Virus record (IMG/VR): IMGVR_UViG_3300030107_003607
Span: 1-53,802 of that record
Origin: a virus
Strand: one strand, 5' to 3'
Length of the DNA stretch: 53,802 nucleotides
Positions 16,684-24,738 of the stretch are shown here, one piece after another. Position 1 is the first letter of the stretch. Each line of letters starts with the position of its first letter. The notes beneath the pieces were generated by a model. It saw only the letters and a program-made list of their open reading frames with translations, ran no database searches and was not told where the DNA came from. Made by a program: the position numbers and the translations under genes.

Positions 16684-17812
16684 ACATTTCAAAGGAGACA
16701 GACCTTGCAAATATTATTGGATAGATAGGTCTTGGGATTGTTTTGAATGTGAACACCATAATCCATATAACGAAAGAATACTATTAATAAAATTAGATGC
16801 TTTAGGTGATGTGGTTAGAGCAACTGCTCTAGCAGAGGGAATTAAAAAGAAGTATCCTAATTGCCAGTTAAGTTGGATTACTGTAAAAGATGCTATGTTT
16901 TTTGTAGAATCAAATCCATTTGTAGATAGAGTTTTAGAATACAATACTGAAATAGTAAGACAATTACAATTTGAAAAATTTGATACAATTATAAATTTAG
17001 ATAAAGACCCAAAAGCCACATCAATGATGATGTCTTTTAATTCGGAAGATAAGAGAGGTTATGGTTTAAGTTCTGAGGGGCACGCCACACCTTTGAACGA
17101 TGGGGCTAAATATCACTACAATATTTGTTTGGATAATTGGGGTGGAAAAACTAAAAATACAAAGAGCTATCAAGAGTTGATATTTGAAATGGCTGAGTTA
17201 GATTATGATATGGAGAAACCATTTTTTGAATTAGATTCTGTTAAGTTCAAAAACTTTGAATCAAAATTTCTATATGACGATGATAATGAACAGCCTTTGT
17301 ATGTAAAAGATTTAGTAATACTAAACACTGGTTGTGGACCTGTCTACCCACATAAGAAATGGACTTATGATGGATACAATGAACTTATAAAACTTTTATC
17401 AAAAAATAGTGAGTGTGTTGTTTTACTGTGTGGTTCAAAATCTGAAGTTGAGTTAAATAAAAAATTGTATGAGGAAAATAAATCAGACAGTTTAATAAAC
17501 CTAACAGATAATTATACATTAGAAGAGTTTAGTTATTTAATTAAAATGGCAAGTGTTATTGTCACAGGAGATACAGTTGCTTTACATATGGCTATTTCAT
17601 TAGGAACAAAGATAGTTAGTTTTTTTGGTCCGACACCACATCAAGAAGTAAACCTTTTTGGTTTAGGAATTAAGTTGGTTAGAGAGGAGTTGGATTGTTT
17701 AAATTGTTACGACCAATTTCCGTGTCCTTATGATGGTAAATGTATGAGTTTAATATCAGCTAAAGATGTACATAAATCTATAAGAAGAGTTTTATTAGGA
17801 GGAACGTATTGA
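16670..17812 (+). CDS. GT9 heptosyltransferase-like protein
   Basis: A 380-residue family-9 glycosyltransferase. Seen: ILLIKLDALGDVVRATALAEGIKKK near residue 40, the GDV-x-x-TP-type acceptor loop of heptosyltransferases; LNTGCGPVYPHKKWTYDGYNELI in the middle, corresponding to the donor-side GA...KRWP block; and VTGDTVALHMAISLGTKIVSFFGPT near residue 300, the (S/T)GDT...H-x-A...GTP motif. The N-terminus (CRHFKGDRPCKYYW...CFECEHH) and C-terminus (CLNCYDQFPCPYDGKC) are cysteine-rich, as in several bacterial GT9 proteins encoded in glycan clusters. Together with the HldD-like gene just upstream, transfer of a heptose is likely. Confidence 0.88.
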   Translation: MKACRHFKGDRPCKYYWIDRSWDCFECEHHNPYNERILLIKLDALGDVVRATALAEGIKKKYPNCQLSWITVKDAMFFVESNPFVDRVLEYNTEIVRQLQFEKFDTIINLDKDPKATSMMMSFNSEDKRGYGLSSEGHATPLNDGAKYHYNICLDNWGGKTKNTKSYQELIFEMAELDYDMEKPFFELDSVKFKNFESKFLYDDDNEQPLYVKDLVILNTGCGPVYPHKKWTYDGYNELIKLLSKNSECVVLLCGSKSEVELNKKLYEENKSDSLINLTDNYTLEEFSYLIKMASVIVTGDTVALHMAISLGTKIVSFFGPTPHQEVNLFGLGIKLVREELDCLNCYDQFPCPYDGKCMSLISAKDVHKSIRRVLLGGTY

Positions 17813-18570
17813 GTTTAGATATAATTTTTGCAGAATTTGGCAGTAGAGACAAAGCAAATCAGAAGTGGTCAAATCCTATAGGTAGATTAGACCCAACTTA
17901 TCAGAGTGTAAAATCTTTCTTTCCCGAAGCTAATATAATTTGTTATAGTGATGATGAATCTATTGGAGATGGATACGATGTGGAAGTTAGACATATAGAT
18001 TCTGAATCAACACCTTTCGATAAAGATTACAGAGAGGGTAGTGGTAAGTTAAAATGGGGCTACCATTGTTGTGATTACTATCAGATAAAAGGTTTACTTG
18101 AATCTACAGCAGATGTAGCTATAGCGATGGATTCTGATTTGATGTTTGTTTCAGATGAAGTTAAAACTTTAGTGCCAATAATAAAAAAGTTTGGAATTTG
18201 TTGTCCACAAAACGAAAGACAAATGGTTAAAGTCGATGGATTATATACTCGTGGAAATGATGGAGATTATCATATCGGAGAAGATGAAAGTCGTGGCAAT
18301 ATATTGACTTATGATTTGTGGTGGACAGGCTTTCTCACAGAAGATAATAGAGGCAGGGCTTATCTAAGTGAGTTTCTTAGATTGATGAAAGAGAATCCAA
18401 AGAGGGGTCCTTTACAATTAACCAGAGCAGCTTGGAATACAGGAGTATATCCGTATCCAATGCCAAAACAATGGGGAGTTGGTGTTGGGCACGTAGGTTG
18501 TGGAAATGAAATAATATTACACGTTGGTCACGATGCTGTACAAGACCACTATTTAGAACGGAGAATATAA
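17809..18570 (+). CDS. Putative GT-A glycosyltransferase
   Basis: A 253-residue protein. It starts at TTG 17809 with AGGAGG 7 bp upstream; the TTG overlaps the previous stop. LDIIFAEFGSRDKANQKW opens a Rossmann-like fold; VAIAMDSDLMFVSDEV holds a DSD (DxD-like) metal site, and LTYDLWWTGFLT plus WNTGVYPYPMP lie where acceptor-binding loops usually fall. No precise family is recognised. It ends exactly at the start of the AP-superfamily gene. Confidence 0.62.
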   Translation: MSLDIIFAEFGSRDKANQKWSNPIGRLDPTYQSVKSFFPEANIICYSDDESIGDGYDVEVRHIDSESTPFDKDYREGSGKLKWGYHCCDYYQIKGLLESTADVAIAMDSDLMFVSDEVKTLVPIIKKFGICCPQNERQMVKVDGLYTRGNDGDYHIGEDESRGNILTYDLWWTGFLTEDNRGRAYLSEFLRLMKENPKRGPLQLTRAAWNTGVYPYPMPKQWGVGVGHVGCGNEIILHVGHDAVQDHYLERRI

Positions 18571-19757
18571 TGAAAATATATTGTATACTAATGGATACAG
18601 TTCCGAGAGATGGAAGAATAGTAAATGCTTTTCGCAGTAAAGGAGTGGAATTTTCAGACCACATAACTTGTAGCTCTACTGTACCAACTCTTATAACTAT
18701 GTTTAGTGGTAAGACACCAACGGAGATGTACGGAATAGGTGGAGTTGGTCACTCACATACATACGATAGATTAGTATCAGATAAAAAAGTGTGGGATGAA
18801 CAGATGTTATTTCATATGATTCCTGATGATTGGGCGATACATATTCATTCAATGCCATTGACTAGAGGAGACCACGGAACAGGTGATGTTTCTAATCCTA
18901 GTTTCAAACTTTTACCTGATGATATATGTGGTAGAACAAATAATATGCGATATTATAATTACGATGATTCGCACGATGAAGATAATTTTATGAAGAAGAT
19001 GCAAAATATACCAAAAGTTAGAGTAGGTCCTGATTTGAAAATAGATGAAAAATTTGATAAAGATACAAATCATCTTATAGTTTTGAAGTGGAATCATTAC
19101 CACGATGCTTCTAGAGGTAAATTTATTAAATATGGTGGAACTGATATTCCATCTACTTCAGATGCTATAATAGATATGTACGCTGATATGATAAAACAAA
19201 TGGATTTTGAAGAACCAGATTCTTTGTTTTGGGTATTTGCAGACCACGGAGAACCACATAATATTAGTGAGATGATGCCACCACCAGATTCTTGGTTGGC
19301 TTGGTGTGGTGTTAAAGATAATATATCTAATCAAAAAGTAACTAAAAAAATAATAGGATGTGATGATTTTAAGAACACAGTTCTAAATAGAGTATACGAT
19401 ACAAGTAAGGAAGATGAAGAATATATCCCTTTACCAAATGATGTTTTGTCAGATTTGGATATGAATAGAATTTATGTTCGTGAAGATGGAAGAAGTGCTG
19501 TTAGCCCTAACTTTGCTTCAACAGTATCTGCTATAAAGGCTTTGGATGAACATCGGTATATACAATATGTAAATCATTCACCAAACGCACATAAAAGACA
19601 ATTTCATAATCAAGAAGAAAGAATTATTATCTATAACAAAACAGAAAATACTATCGATACACCAAATGTACCACAATATCACATTGGTGCAGAATTAAAA
19701 CAACATCTTTTGGATGGGCCTTGGGAATGGTATTTTAGGAAAACAGCTGATGAGTGA
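18570..19757 (+). CDS. Alkaline-phosphatase-superfamily (sulfatase-like) protein, candidate glycan-modifying transferase
   Basis: A 395-residue soluble member of the superfamily containing sulfatases, phosphoglycerol and phosphoethanolamine transferases. Seen: an N-terminal metal-site strand (YCILMDTVPRDGR), SSTVPTLITMFSGKTPTEMYG with the Thr/Ser nucleophile region equivalent to sulfatase/LtaS-type xxPSRAxLLTG, and FADHGEPHN near residue 228, the DHGE metal-binding motif. There are no transmembrane segments, unlike LtaS or EptA. It overlaps by 8 bp the start of the PEP mutase fusion, so transfer of an activated phosphonate to a sugar, or hydrolysis of such an ester, is an attractive but unproven job. 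A sulfatase role is the alternative. Confidence 0.72.
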   Translation: MKIYCILMDTVPRDGRIVNAFRSKGVEFSDHITCSSTVPTLITMFSGKTPTEMYGIGGVGHSHTYDRLVSDKKVWDEQMLFHMIPDDWAIHIHSMPLTRGDHGTGDVSNPSFKLLPDDICGRTNNMRYYNYDDSHDEDNFMKKMQNIPKVRVGPDLKIDEKFDKDTNHLIVLKWNHYHDASRGKFIKYGGTDIPSTSDAIIDMYADMIKQMDFEEPDSLFWVFADHGEPHNISEMMPPPDSWLAWCGVKDNISNQKVTKKIIGCDDFKNTVLNRVYDTSKEDEEYIPLPNDVLSDLDMNRIYVREDGRSAVSPNFASTVSAIKALDEHRYIQYVNHSPNAHKRQFHNQEERIIIYNKTENTIDTPNVPQYHIGAELKQHLLDGPWEWYFRKTADE

Positions 19758-21033
19758 TGTTTATGTTGGAATGTGTGCTGATTTAATTCATCACGGACAT
19801 CTTAATATAATAAAGGAAGCTAAAAAATACGGAGATGTTACAGTTGGTTTACTTACTGATTCTGCTATAGCTAGTTACAAAAGACTACCTGCTTTAAGTT
19901 ACGAAGAAAGAAAAATAGTTGTAGAGAATATAGTCGGTGTCAGTAAAGTTATACCACAAAAGACATTGGATTATATACCTAATATAGAAGAACTAAAACC
20001 AAAATATGTGGTGCACGGAGATGATTGGAAAGAGGGAGTTCAAAAGCAAGTTAGGCAAGGAGTGATTGATAAATTAGAAGAGTGGGGTGGTGTAGTTATT
20101 GATGTTCCATACACAAAAGGAGTATCATCTACTAAATTACATAATCACTTAAAAGAAATTGGAACTACTCCTGATGTAAGAAGAAAGATGTTGAAAAGAT
20201 TGATAGAGTCGAAACCGATAGTGAGAGTTTTAGAAGCTCACAATGGATTGACTGGTTTGATTGTAGAAAAGACAAAGGTTGGTAATGATGAGTTTGATGC
20301 TATGTGGTTGAGTAGCCTAACTCACTCAGCATCTAAAGGTAAGCCAGATAATCAGTATGTAGATATAACCACAGTTAGTCAAACTTTGAGTGAGATATTT
20401 GATGTGACAACAAAACCAATGATTGTCGATTTGGATAATGGTGGGATGATTGAACATTTTAAGTTTACGATAAGAACTTTAGAACGAATGGGTGTATCTT
20501 CAGTAATAATTGAAGATAAGATTGGTTCAAAAAGAAACTCTCTATTTGATGATACTTCCAATCAAACGCAAGATAAACCAAGTGAATTTGCCAATAAAAT
20601 ATTAGAGGGTAAGAAAACATTAGTTACAAAAGACTTTATGATTATAGCTCGTATAGAAAGTTTTATTTTAGGAAAGGGAGTTGTTGATGCTATTGATAGA
20701 GCTTATCTTTATATAGATAGTGGAGCTGATGGTATTATGATTCATAGTAAGAGTGAAGATGTTTCTGAAATACTATCTTTTTGTGAACACTATAAAAAGT
20801 TTAAGAAAAAAGTTCCTTTGGTAGTTGTACCATCTACTTATAATAAAGTGGTAGAAAAACAATTAATTGATATTGGAGTTGATGTGGTTATTTATGCTAA
20901 TCATTTATTGAGAAGTTCTTATCCAGCGATGATTGATACTGCTAAATCAATTTTAGAAAATAAAAGGTCTTATGAGGCTAGTAAAAATTGTCTACCAATA
21001 AAAGAAGTATTGGAGTTAATACCAAATGATTAA
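19750..21033 (+). CDS. pepM: Bifunctional nucleotidyltransferase - phosphoenolpyruvate mutase
   Basis: The entry enzyme of phosphonate biosynthesis: PEP mutase isomerises phosphoenolpyruvate to phosphonopyruvate, forming the C-P bond. The 427-residue chain has an N-terminal cytidylyltransferase-type domain (HxGH as HHGH, 14-17; VHGDDW 88-93; ISSTK-like VSSTK 125-129) and a C-terminal PepM domain with WLSSLTHSASKGKPD (186-200), the Mg-site DLDNGG (227-232) and the diagnostic EDKxxxxxNS as EDKIGSKRNS (255-264). Such fusions are known in bacterial surface-phosphonate clusters, where the nucleotidyltransferase is thought to activate the phosphonate with CTP. ATG 19750 is used because the conserved DVYVGMCADL begins there; the in-frame ATG at 19714 lies in the upstream gene. 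Confidence 0.95.
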   Translation: MSDVYVGMCADLIHHGHLNIIKEAKKYGDVTVGLLTDSAIASYKRLPALSYEERKIVVENIVGVSKVIPQKTLDYIPNIEELKPKYVVHGDDWKEGVQKQVRQGVIDKLEEWGGVVIDVPYTKGVSSTKLHNHLKEIGTTPDVRRKMLKRLIESKPIVRVLEAHNGLTGLIVEKTKVGNDEFDAMWLSSLTHSASKGKPDNQYVDITTVSQTLSEIFDVTTKPMIVDLDNGGMIEHFKFTIRTLERMGVSSVIIEDKIGSKRNSLFDDTSNQTQDKPSEFANKILEGKKTLVTKDFMIIARIESFILGKGVVDAIDRAYLYIDSGADGIMIHSKSEDVSEILSFCEHYKKFKKKVPLVVVPSTYNKVVEKQLIDIGVDVVIYANHLLRSSYPAMIDTAKSILENKRSYEASKNCLPIKEVLELIPND

Positions 21034-21415
21034 ACTCAAATCAGTTATAGATGATGGTTATAATTTCTTCACAGGCGTACCCGATAGTGGATTGAAACCT
21101 TTTATCAAAGAGATACAAAAATCAGAATTTGAACACATACCTGCAACTAATGAGGGGCAAGCGATTGGAATTGCAGTCGGTGCAGAATTAGCTGGTATGA
21201 AAAGTTGTGTCTACCTACAAAACTCAGGTCTTGGTAATTGTATAAATCCATTGACAAGTCTATGTATGCCACACAATATACTTCCATTGTTGGTAATAGG
21301 ACACAGACATACTTTGCCACAACACGCAGTAATGGGTAGGGTGGATAAACAAATGTTAGACCTAATCGGTTATTGGAATTATATAATAGTGGATGGAGAC
21401 AATAATGTCAAGTAG
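21026..21415 (+). CDS. ppdA: Phosphonopyruvate decarboxylase, PYR-domain subunit
   Basis: First half of a thiamine-diphosphate enzyme that decarboxylates phosphonopyruvate to phosphonoacetaldehyde, pulling the unfavourable PEP mutase reaction forward. Seen: FFTGVPDSGLKPF near residue 14, PATNEGQAIGIAVGAELAG near 39 with the catalytic glutamate that activates the cofactor, and LQNSGLGNCINPLTSL near 64; all are hallmarks of the N-terminal PYR domain of Ppd. At 129 residues it is only the PYR half; the PP half is the next ORF. A two-subunit arrangement is known for the related sulfopyruvate decarboxylase ComDE, but the PepM neighbour argues for phosphonopyruvate. Confidence 0.9.
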   Translation: MIKLKSVIDDGYNFFTGVPDSGLKPFIKEIQKSEFEHIPATNEGQAIGIAVGAELAGMKSCVYLQNSGLGNCINPLTSLCMPHNILPLLVIGHRHTLPQHAVMGRVDKQMLDLIGYWNYIIVDGDNNVK

Positions 21416-21860
21416 AAAAGGAGCAATAAAATTTATCTTTGAGAGACATCCCGATGCTATATTCGTAACCAACACAGGTTATATATCTAGAGCAGTTTAT
21501 GATATGTATCCAAAGAATAAGAATATATTTTATATGCAAGGTAGTATGGGATTGGCTCCGTGTATCGGATTGGGAATGGCTCTTAATACAGATAAAGAGA
21601 TTGTAGTTTTAAGTGGTGATGCTGCTCTGTTAATGCACTTAGGAATAACTCACACTATAGCTGACAGAGAGTTGGGTAATCTTTTTGTATATGTTTTAGA
21701 TAATGGATGCCACGAATCAGTTGGTGGATTCTTCAGTTCTCAATTGGAAGATTCTTATTTAGGTATTGATGATATAATTCCAATTAGCAAAGATGGTAAA
21801 AAGGGAAGAGTAGAATTAGATTGTGAAAAGAATACAAAACAAATAAAGGAGTTATTTTGA
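21405..21860 (+). CDS. ppdB: Phosphonopyruvate decarboxylase, PP-domain subunit
   Basis: Second half of the decarboxylase, binding the diphosphate end of thiamine diphosphate. Seen: FVTNTGYISRAVYDM near residue 20, FYMQGSMGLAPCIGLGMAL near 42, and the ThDP-binding motif GDAALLMHLG...DNGCHESVGG near 73-106 (GD-x(n)-N). The start at ATG 21405 has GGAG 6 bp upstream; the gene overlaps the PYR subunit by 11 bp in another frame. In most bacteria both domains form one chain of about 380 residues, so the split is either native or came from a frameshift. Overlapping reading frames with good motifs in both favour a working heteromer. Confidence 0.9.
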   Translation: MSSRKGAIKFIFERHPDAIFVTNTGYISRAVYDMYPKNKNIFYMQGSMGLAPCIGLGMALNTDKEIVVLSGDAALLMHLGITHTIADRELGNLFVYVLDNGCHESVGGFFSSQLEDSYLGIDDIIPISKDGKKGRVELDCEKNTKQIKELF

Positions 21861-22642
21861 GAGGATATAATGGTACACTATTAGTATGCTCGGAGTCTAC
21901 TAAAAAATTTATAAATGGTTTTGATAAAGTTAGAGTTGTAAAAGGAGCTCCTGATGCCACTATTTTAGATGAGGTTGGTGCTTATGAAAAGGTTACTGCG
22001 ATAGGTGGTGGTGCTGTGATAGATACAGCGAAGATATTGGCTAAGAATCCTATAGTTTGCTATCCAACCACAGCAGCTGGTTCTACAGAAACTTCTTGGT
22101 CTGTTTATTGGGATGGTAGTAAGAAATGTAGTATAAAAAGACACAAGCCAAGAGATGTTATTATAAATTCAGAGTTTTTAGATTTACCATATAGTGTTGT
22201 GGCTGAGACTACATTTGATGTCGTAAGTCATTGTTTGGATAGTTTAAATTCAAAGAAATCTACAGAAGAAAGTATTGGTTATTGTAACAGAGCTCTAAAA
22301 ATATTAAGAAATAGAGGTAGAGGTAATGTTGATTTAATAAGAGCTGGTCGTGAAGCAGGAAAAGCTATAGAAATTGCTGGCACTAATTTGTTACATTCCC
22401 TTTCTTATCCTTTAACAGGATACTATAATGTATCTCACGGATTAGCTTTAGGCTATTTCTTACCAAAGATTTCAAAACTTATGAATAATGATGTAAGTGA
22501 TATAATAGATGAATATGAAAACTTTACATTTGATTTTAATATTGATATGGAAATGGTAATAGATGAAGCTCTAAAATATGACAAGATTAATGAGAGTAAG
22601 ATATTTATAGATAAGAAAGTTTTACAGGAGGTTTTAGTATGA
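21857..22642 (+). CDS. Iron-containing alcohol dehydrogenase, probable phosphonoacetaldehyde reductase
   Basis: A group III (Fe-dependent) alcohol dehydrogenase, predicted to reduce phosphonoacetaldehyde to 2-hydroxyethylphosphonate. Seen: the nucleotide-binding loop IGGGAVIDTAK (49-59), PTTAAGSTE (70-78), and the complete metal set in family spacing: Asp121-x3-His125 and His180-x13-His194. At 261 residues it is shorter than the usual 380, trimmed at both ends, but the active-site core is intact. The start is TTG 21857 behind AAGGAG, overlapping the upstream stop. Reductases of this family (PhpC type) act after PepM and Ppd in hydroxyethylphosphonate pathways, so substrate is inferred from gene order. 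Confidence 0.85.
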   Translation: MRGYNGTLLVCSESTKKFINGFDKVRVVKGAPDATILDEVGAYEKVTAIGGGAVIDTAKILAKNPIVCYPTTAAGSTETSWSVYWDGSKKCSIKRHKPRDVIINSEFLDLPYSVVAETTFDVVSHCLDSLNSKKSTEESIGYCNRALKILRNRGRGNVDLIRAGREAGKAIEIAGTNLLHSLSYPLTGYYNVSHGLALGYFLPKISKLMNNDVSDIIDEYENFTFDFNIDMEMVIDEALKYDKINESKIFIDKKVLQEVLV

Positions 22643-23364
22643 GTGAATTATCAATAACAGAAATAGCTTTAAAATACAATTGTGACAAATATGATTTAGG
22701 TTATTTAAAACATTACGAAAAGAAATTTGAATCCATTAGAAATGATGTTACTAAGATATTAGAGATAGGTTTAAATACGGGCGGTTCACATTTAATGTGG
22801 TTAGAGTATTTTCCAAATGCTATGGTTTATGCCATTGACAACAGAATACTTTATGAAGAGTATGTTACTAATAAACGTACTGGTGGAAGATTGACAATGG
22901 TTGATGGATGGGATGACAGAGATGAAAATAGATTGATTGTGTTTAATGGAGACCAATCAAATATTGAAGATTTAAATAACTTTCGTGGTGAGTGTGGTTC
23001 AGAATTTGATATTATTATAGATGACGGCGGACACACAATGAGACAGCAACAAACATCTTTTGGATTTCTCTACAATGATTTAAAATCAAATGGAATTTAT
23101 GTAATAGAAGATTTACATACTGGCAGTAACCAATGGGTAAGTTTATATGGATATGTTGTTATTGAGCAGGGTGATACTTTAACATTAGATTTAATGAAGG
23201 ACTTTGAAAATAATGATGGTTCAATATTAGAGACTAAACATATAACGAAAGAACGGCTGCTTGATATTAGAGAAAGAATGAATAGTTGTACAGTACAGGT
23301 TGGGATGGACTCATATAAAGATTATAAATGGCCAACAACATTAGCTTTTATGGATTTTGAATGA
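22639..23364 (+). CDS. Class I SAM-dependent methyltransferase
   Basis: A 241-residue methyltransferase resembling those of sugar/macrolide tailoring. Seen: ILEIGLNTGGSHLMWLEYFP (motif I near 40), VYAIDN (acidic ribose-binding end of strand 2), FDIIIDDGGHTMRQQQ near 123 and GIYVIEDLHT near 150. The DDGGH and ED pairs suggest a metal-dependent O-methyltransferase like MycE-type enzymes. It is coupled by ATGA to the dehydrogenase gene, so methylation of the phosphonate or of the sugar carrying it is possible; that is only inference. Confidence 0.85.
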   Translation: MSELSITEIALKYNCDKYDLGYLKHYEKKFESIRNDVTKILEIGLNTGGSHLMWLEYFPNAMVYAIDNRILYEEYVTNKRTGGRLTMVDGWDDRDENRLIVFNGDQSNIEDLNNFRGECGSEFDIIIDDGGHTMRQQQTSFGFLYNDLKSNGIYVIEDLHTGSNQWVSLYGYVVIEQGDTLTLDLMKDFENNDGSILETKHITKERLLDIRERMNSCTVQVGMDSYKDYKWPTTLAFMDFE

Positions 23365-24095
23365 GTAAAGTAGCAGTTATAGTAGAAACGAGAAAACATA
23401 AAGCCTTACCTTTTGTTCTCAATAATGTTATGTCAGTTTTGCCAGAAGATTGGGATTTACAGATATTTCACGGCTCTAATAATTTAGATTATATAGATGA
23501 AGTAATTTCAGAAAATCCATATTTAGGTGGCAGAGATTTTTTCTGTAATGATTTAGAAATAGACACTATAACTGCTGATGATTCGAGCTTAGAAATTATG
23601 CTAACGGAAGATTTTTGGAATAAGGTAGTCGGTGAAACTGTATTGTATTTTGAATGTGATACGATGCTATGTCCTAATTCAGAACATAAAGTTGAGGACT
23701 TTGAACACTTTGATTACATAGGTGGTTATTGGGGAAATCAATTAGATATGTTAGACAATGATTACTCAAAGGTTATGAATGGTGGACTATCAATTAGAAA
23801 GAAAAGTTTTATGTTGGATATAATTAAAAACGAATTACAACCATATTTAGATAGGGGTGGAAATCCTTGTGAGGATTATTTTGTAACAGATAGGATAAGG
23901 ACTAAACCAAAGGTAAGAGATGTGTTGAACTTTTCAATAGACAATGGTTATATGTATCCATTAGATGACAAAGCACCATTTGGATTACACAAACCGTGGG
24001 GTGCTAATCCAGCAAAAGGTCACGGAAAGTATTATAATGAAATCAAAAAAGTGTGTGAAGATGTAGAGAAATTGGAGATTTATAATGGCGTATAG
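23361..24095 (+). CDS. DUF5672-like putative glycosyltransferase
   Basis: A 244-residue protein with the DUF5672 pattern: N-terminal VAVIVETRKHKALPFVLNNVM, LQIFHGSNN near 35, LYFECDTMLCP near 93 (the acidic pair is likely the metal site), FDYIGGYWG near 113, and NGGLSIRKKSF with CEDYFVTD. DUF5672 proteins are found in glycan clusters and look like GT-A glycosyltransferases, but their reactions are mostly unproven. Coupled by 4 bp to the upstream methyltransferase and 11 bp to the downstream one. Confidence 0.75.
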   Translation: MSKVAVIVETRKHKALPFVLNNVMSVLPEDWDLQIFHGSNNLDYIDEVISENPYLGGRDFFCNDLEIDTITADDSSLEIMLTEDFWNKVVGETVLYFECDTMLCPNSEHKVEDFEHFDYIGGYWGNQLDMLDNDYSKVMNGGLSIRKKSFMLDIIKNELQPYLDRGGNPCEDYFVTDRIRTKPKVRDVLNFSIDNGYMYPLDDKAPFGLHKPWGANPAKGHGKYYNEIKKVCEDVEKLEIYNGV

Positions 24096-24738
24096 AGCTG
24101 GCGAAACAATGAGATTAGAGGATGTTGATAAATTAGGAATACATCCCACTTTTATTTTAGACATAGGTGCACATTCAGGTCAGTTTCGTGGTTGGGCTAA
24201 AAGAGTTTGGCCAGATGTACCGATTTGGATGATAGAAGCTAATCCACTACACGAAAGAACTTTAGAAAATCTTATCAGATTTAGTAATGACCAATATCTA
24301 ATAGCATCGATGGGAGATGAAGAAAGAGAAGTTACTTTTTACACCCGAAGTGACAAACCACATACAGAGGGTAATTCTTACTACAAAGAACATAACTATT
24401 GGGATATACCACAATTGGTACAAGAAACTAAAGTAACATTACAAAAGCTAGATAATTTATTTGAAAATGATGCAGTATTTGATATTATAAAAGTAGATAC
24501 GCAAGGTTCTGAAATAGATATATTAAAAGGTGGTAAAGATTTAGTTAGTAAAGCTCAAGCGATTATATTGGAAGTGTCTTTTATAGAATACAATGAGGGC
24601 GCACCAACAGCTGAAGAGACTATTGATTATATGAATGAAATTGGTTTTGAAGAAAGAATGAGTCTTGGCGAACACTATGATGGAGAAACAATAGTTCAGA
24701 AAGATTTATTATTTACAAATAAGGAGTTAGTTAAATGA
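24085..24738 (+). CDS. FkbM-family methyltransferase
   Basis: A 217-residue SAM methyltransferase of the FkbM type, common as O-methyltransferases of glycans and macrolides. Seen: FILDIGAHSGQFRGW (about 23-37), IWMIEANP near 51, and DIIKVDTQGSEIDILKGG near 133, the KxDxQG(S)E motif diagnostic of FkbM enzymes. The C-terminus LLFTNKELVK is typical. Part of the coupled glycan run; the acceptor is unknown. Confidence 0.9.
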   Translation: MAYRAGETMRLEDVDKLGIHPTFILDIGAHSGQFRGWAKRVWPDVPIWMIEANPLHERTLENLIRFSNDQYLIASMGDEEREVTFYTRSDKPHTEGNSYYKEHNYWDIPQLVQETKVTLQKLDNLFENDAVFDIIKVDTQGSEIDILKGGKDLVSKAQAIILEVSFIEYNEGAPTAEETIDYMNEIGFEERMSLGEHYDGETIVQKDLLFTNKELVK

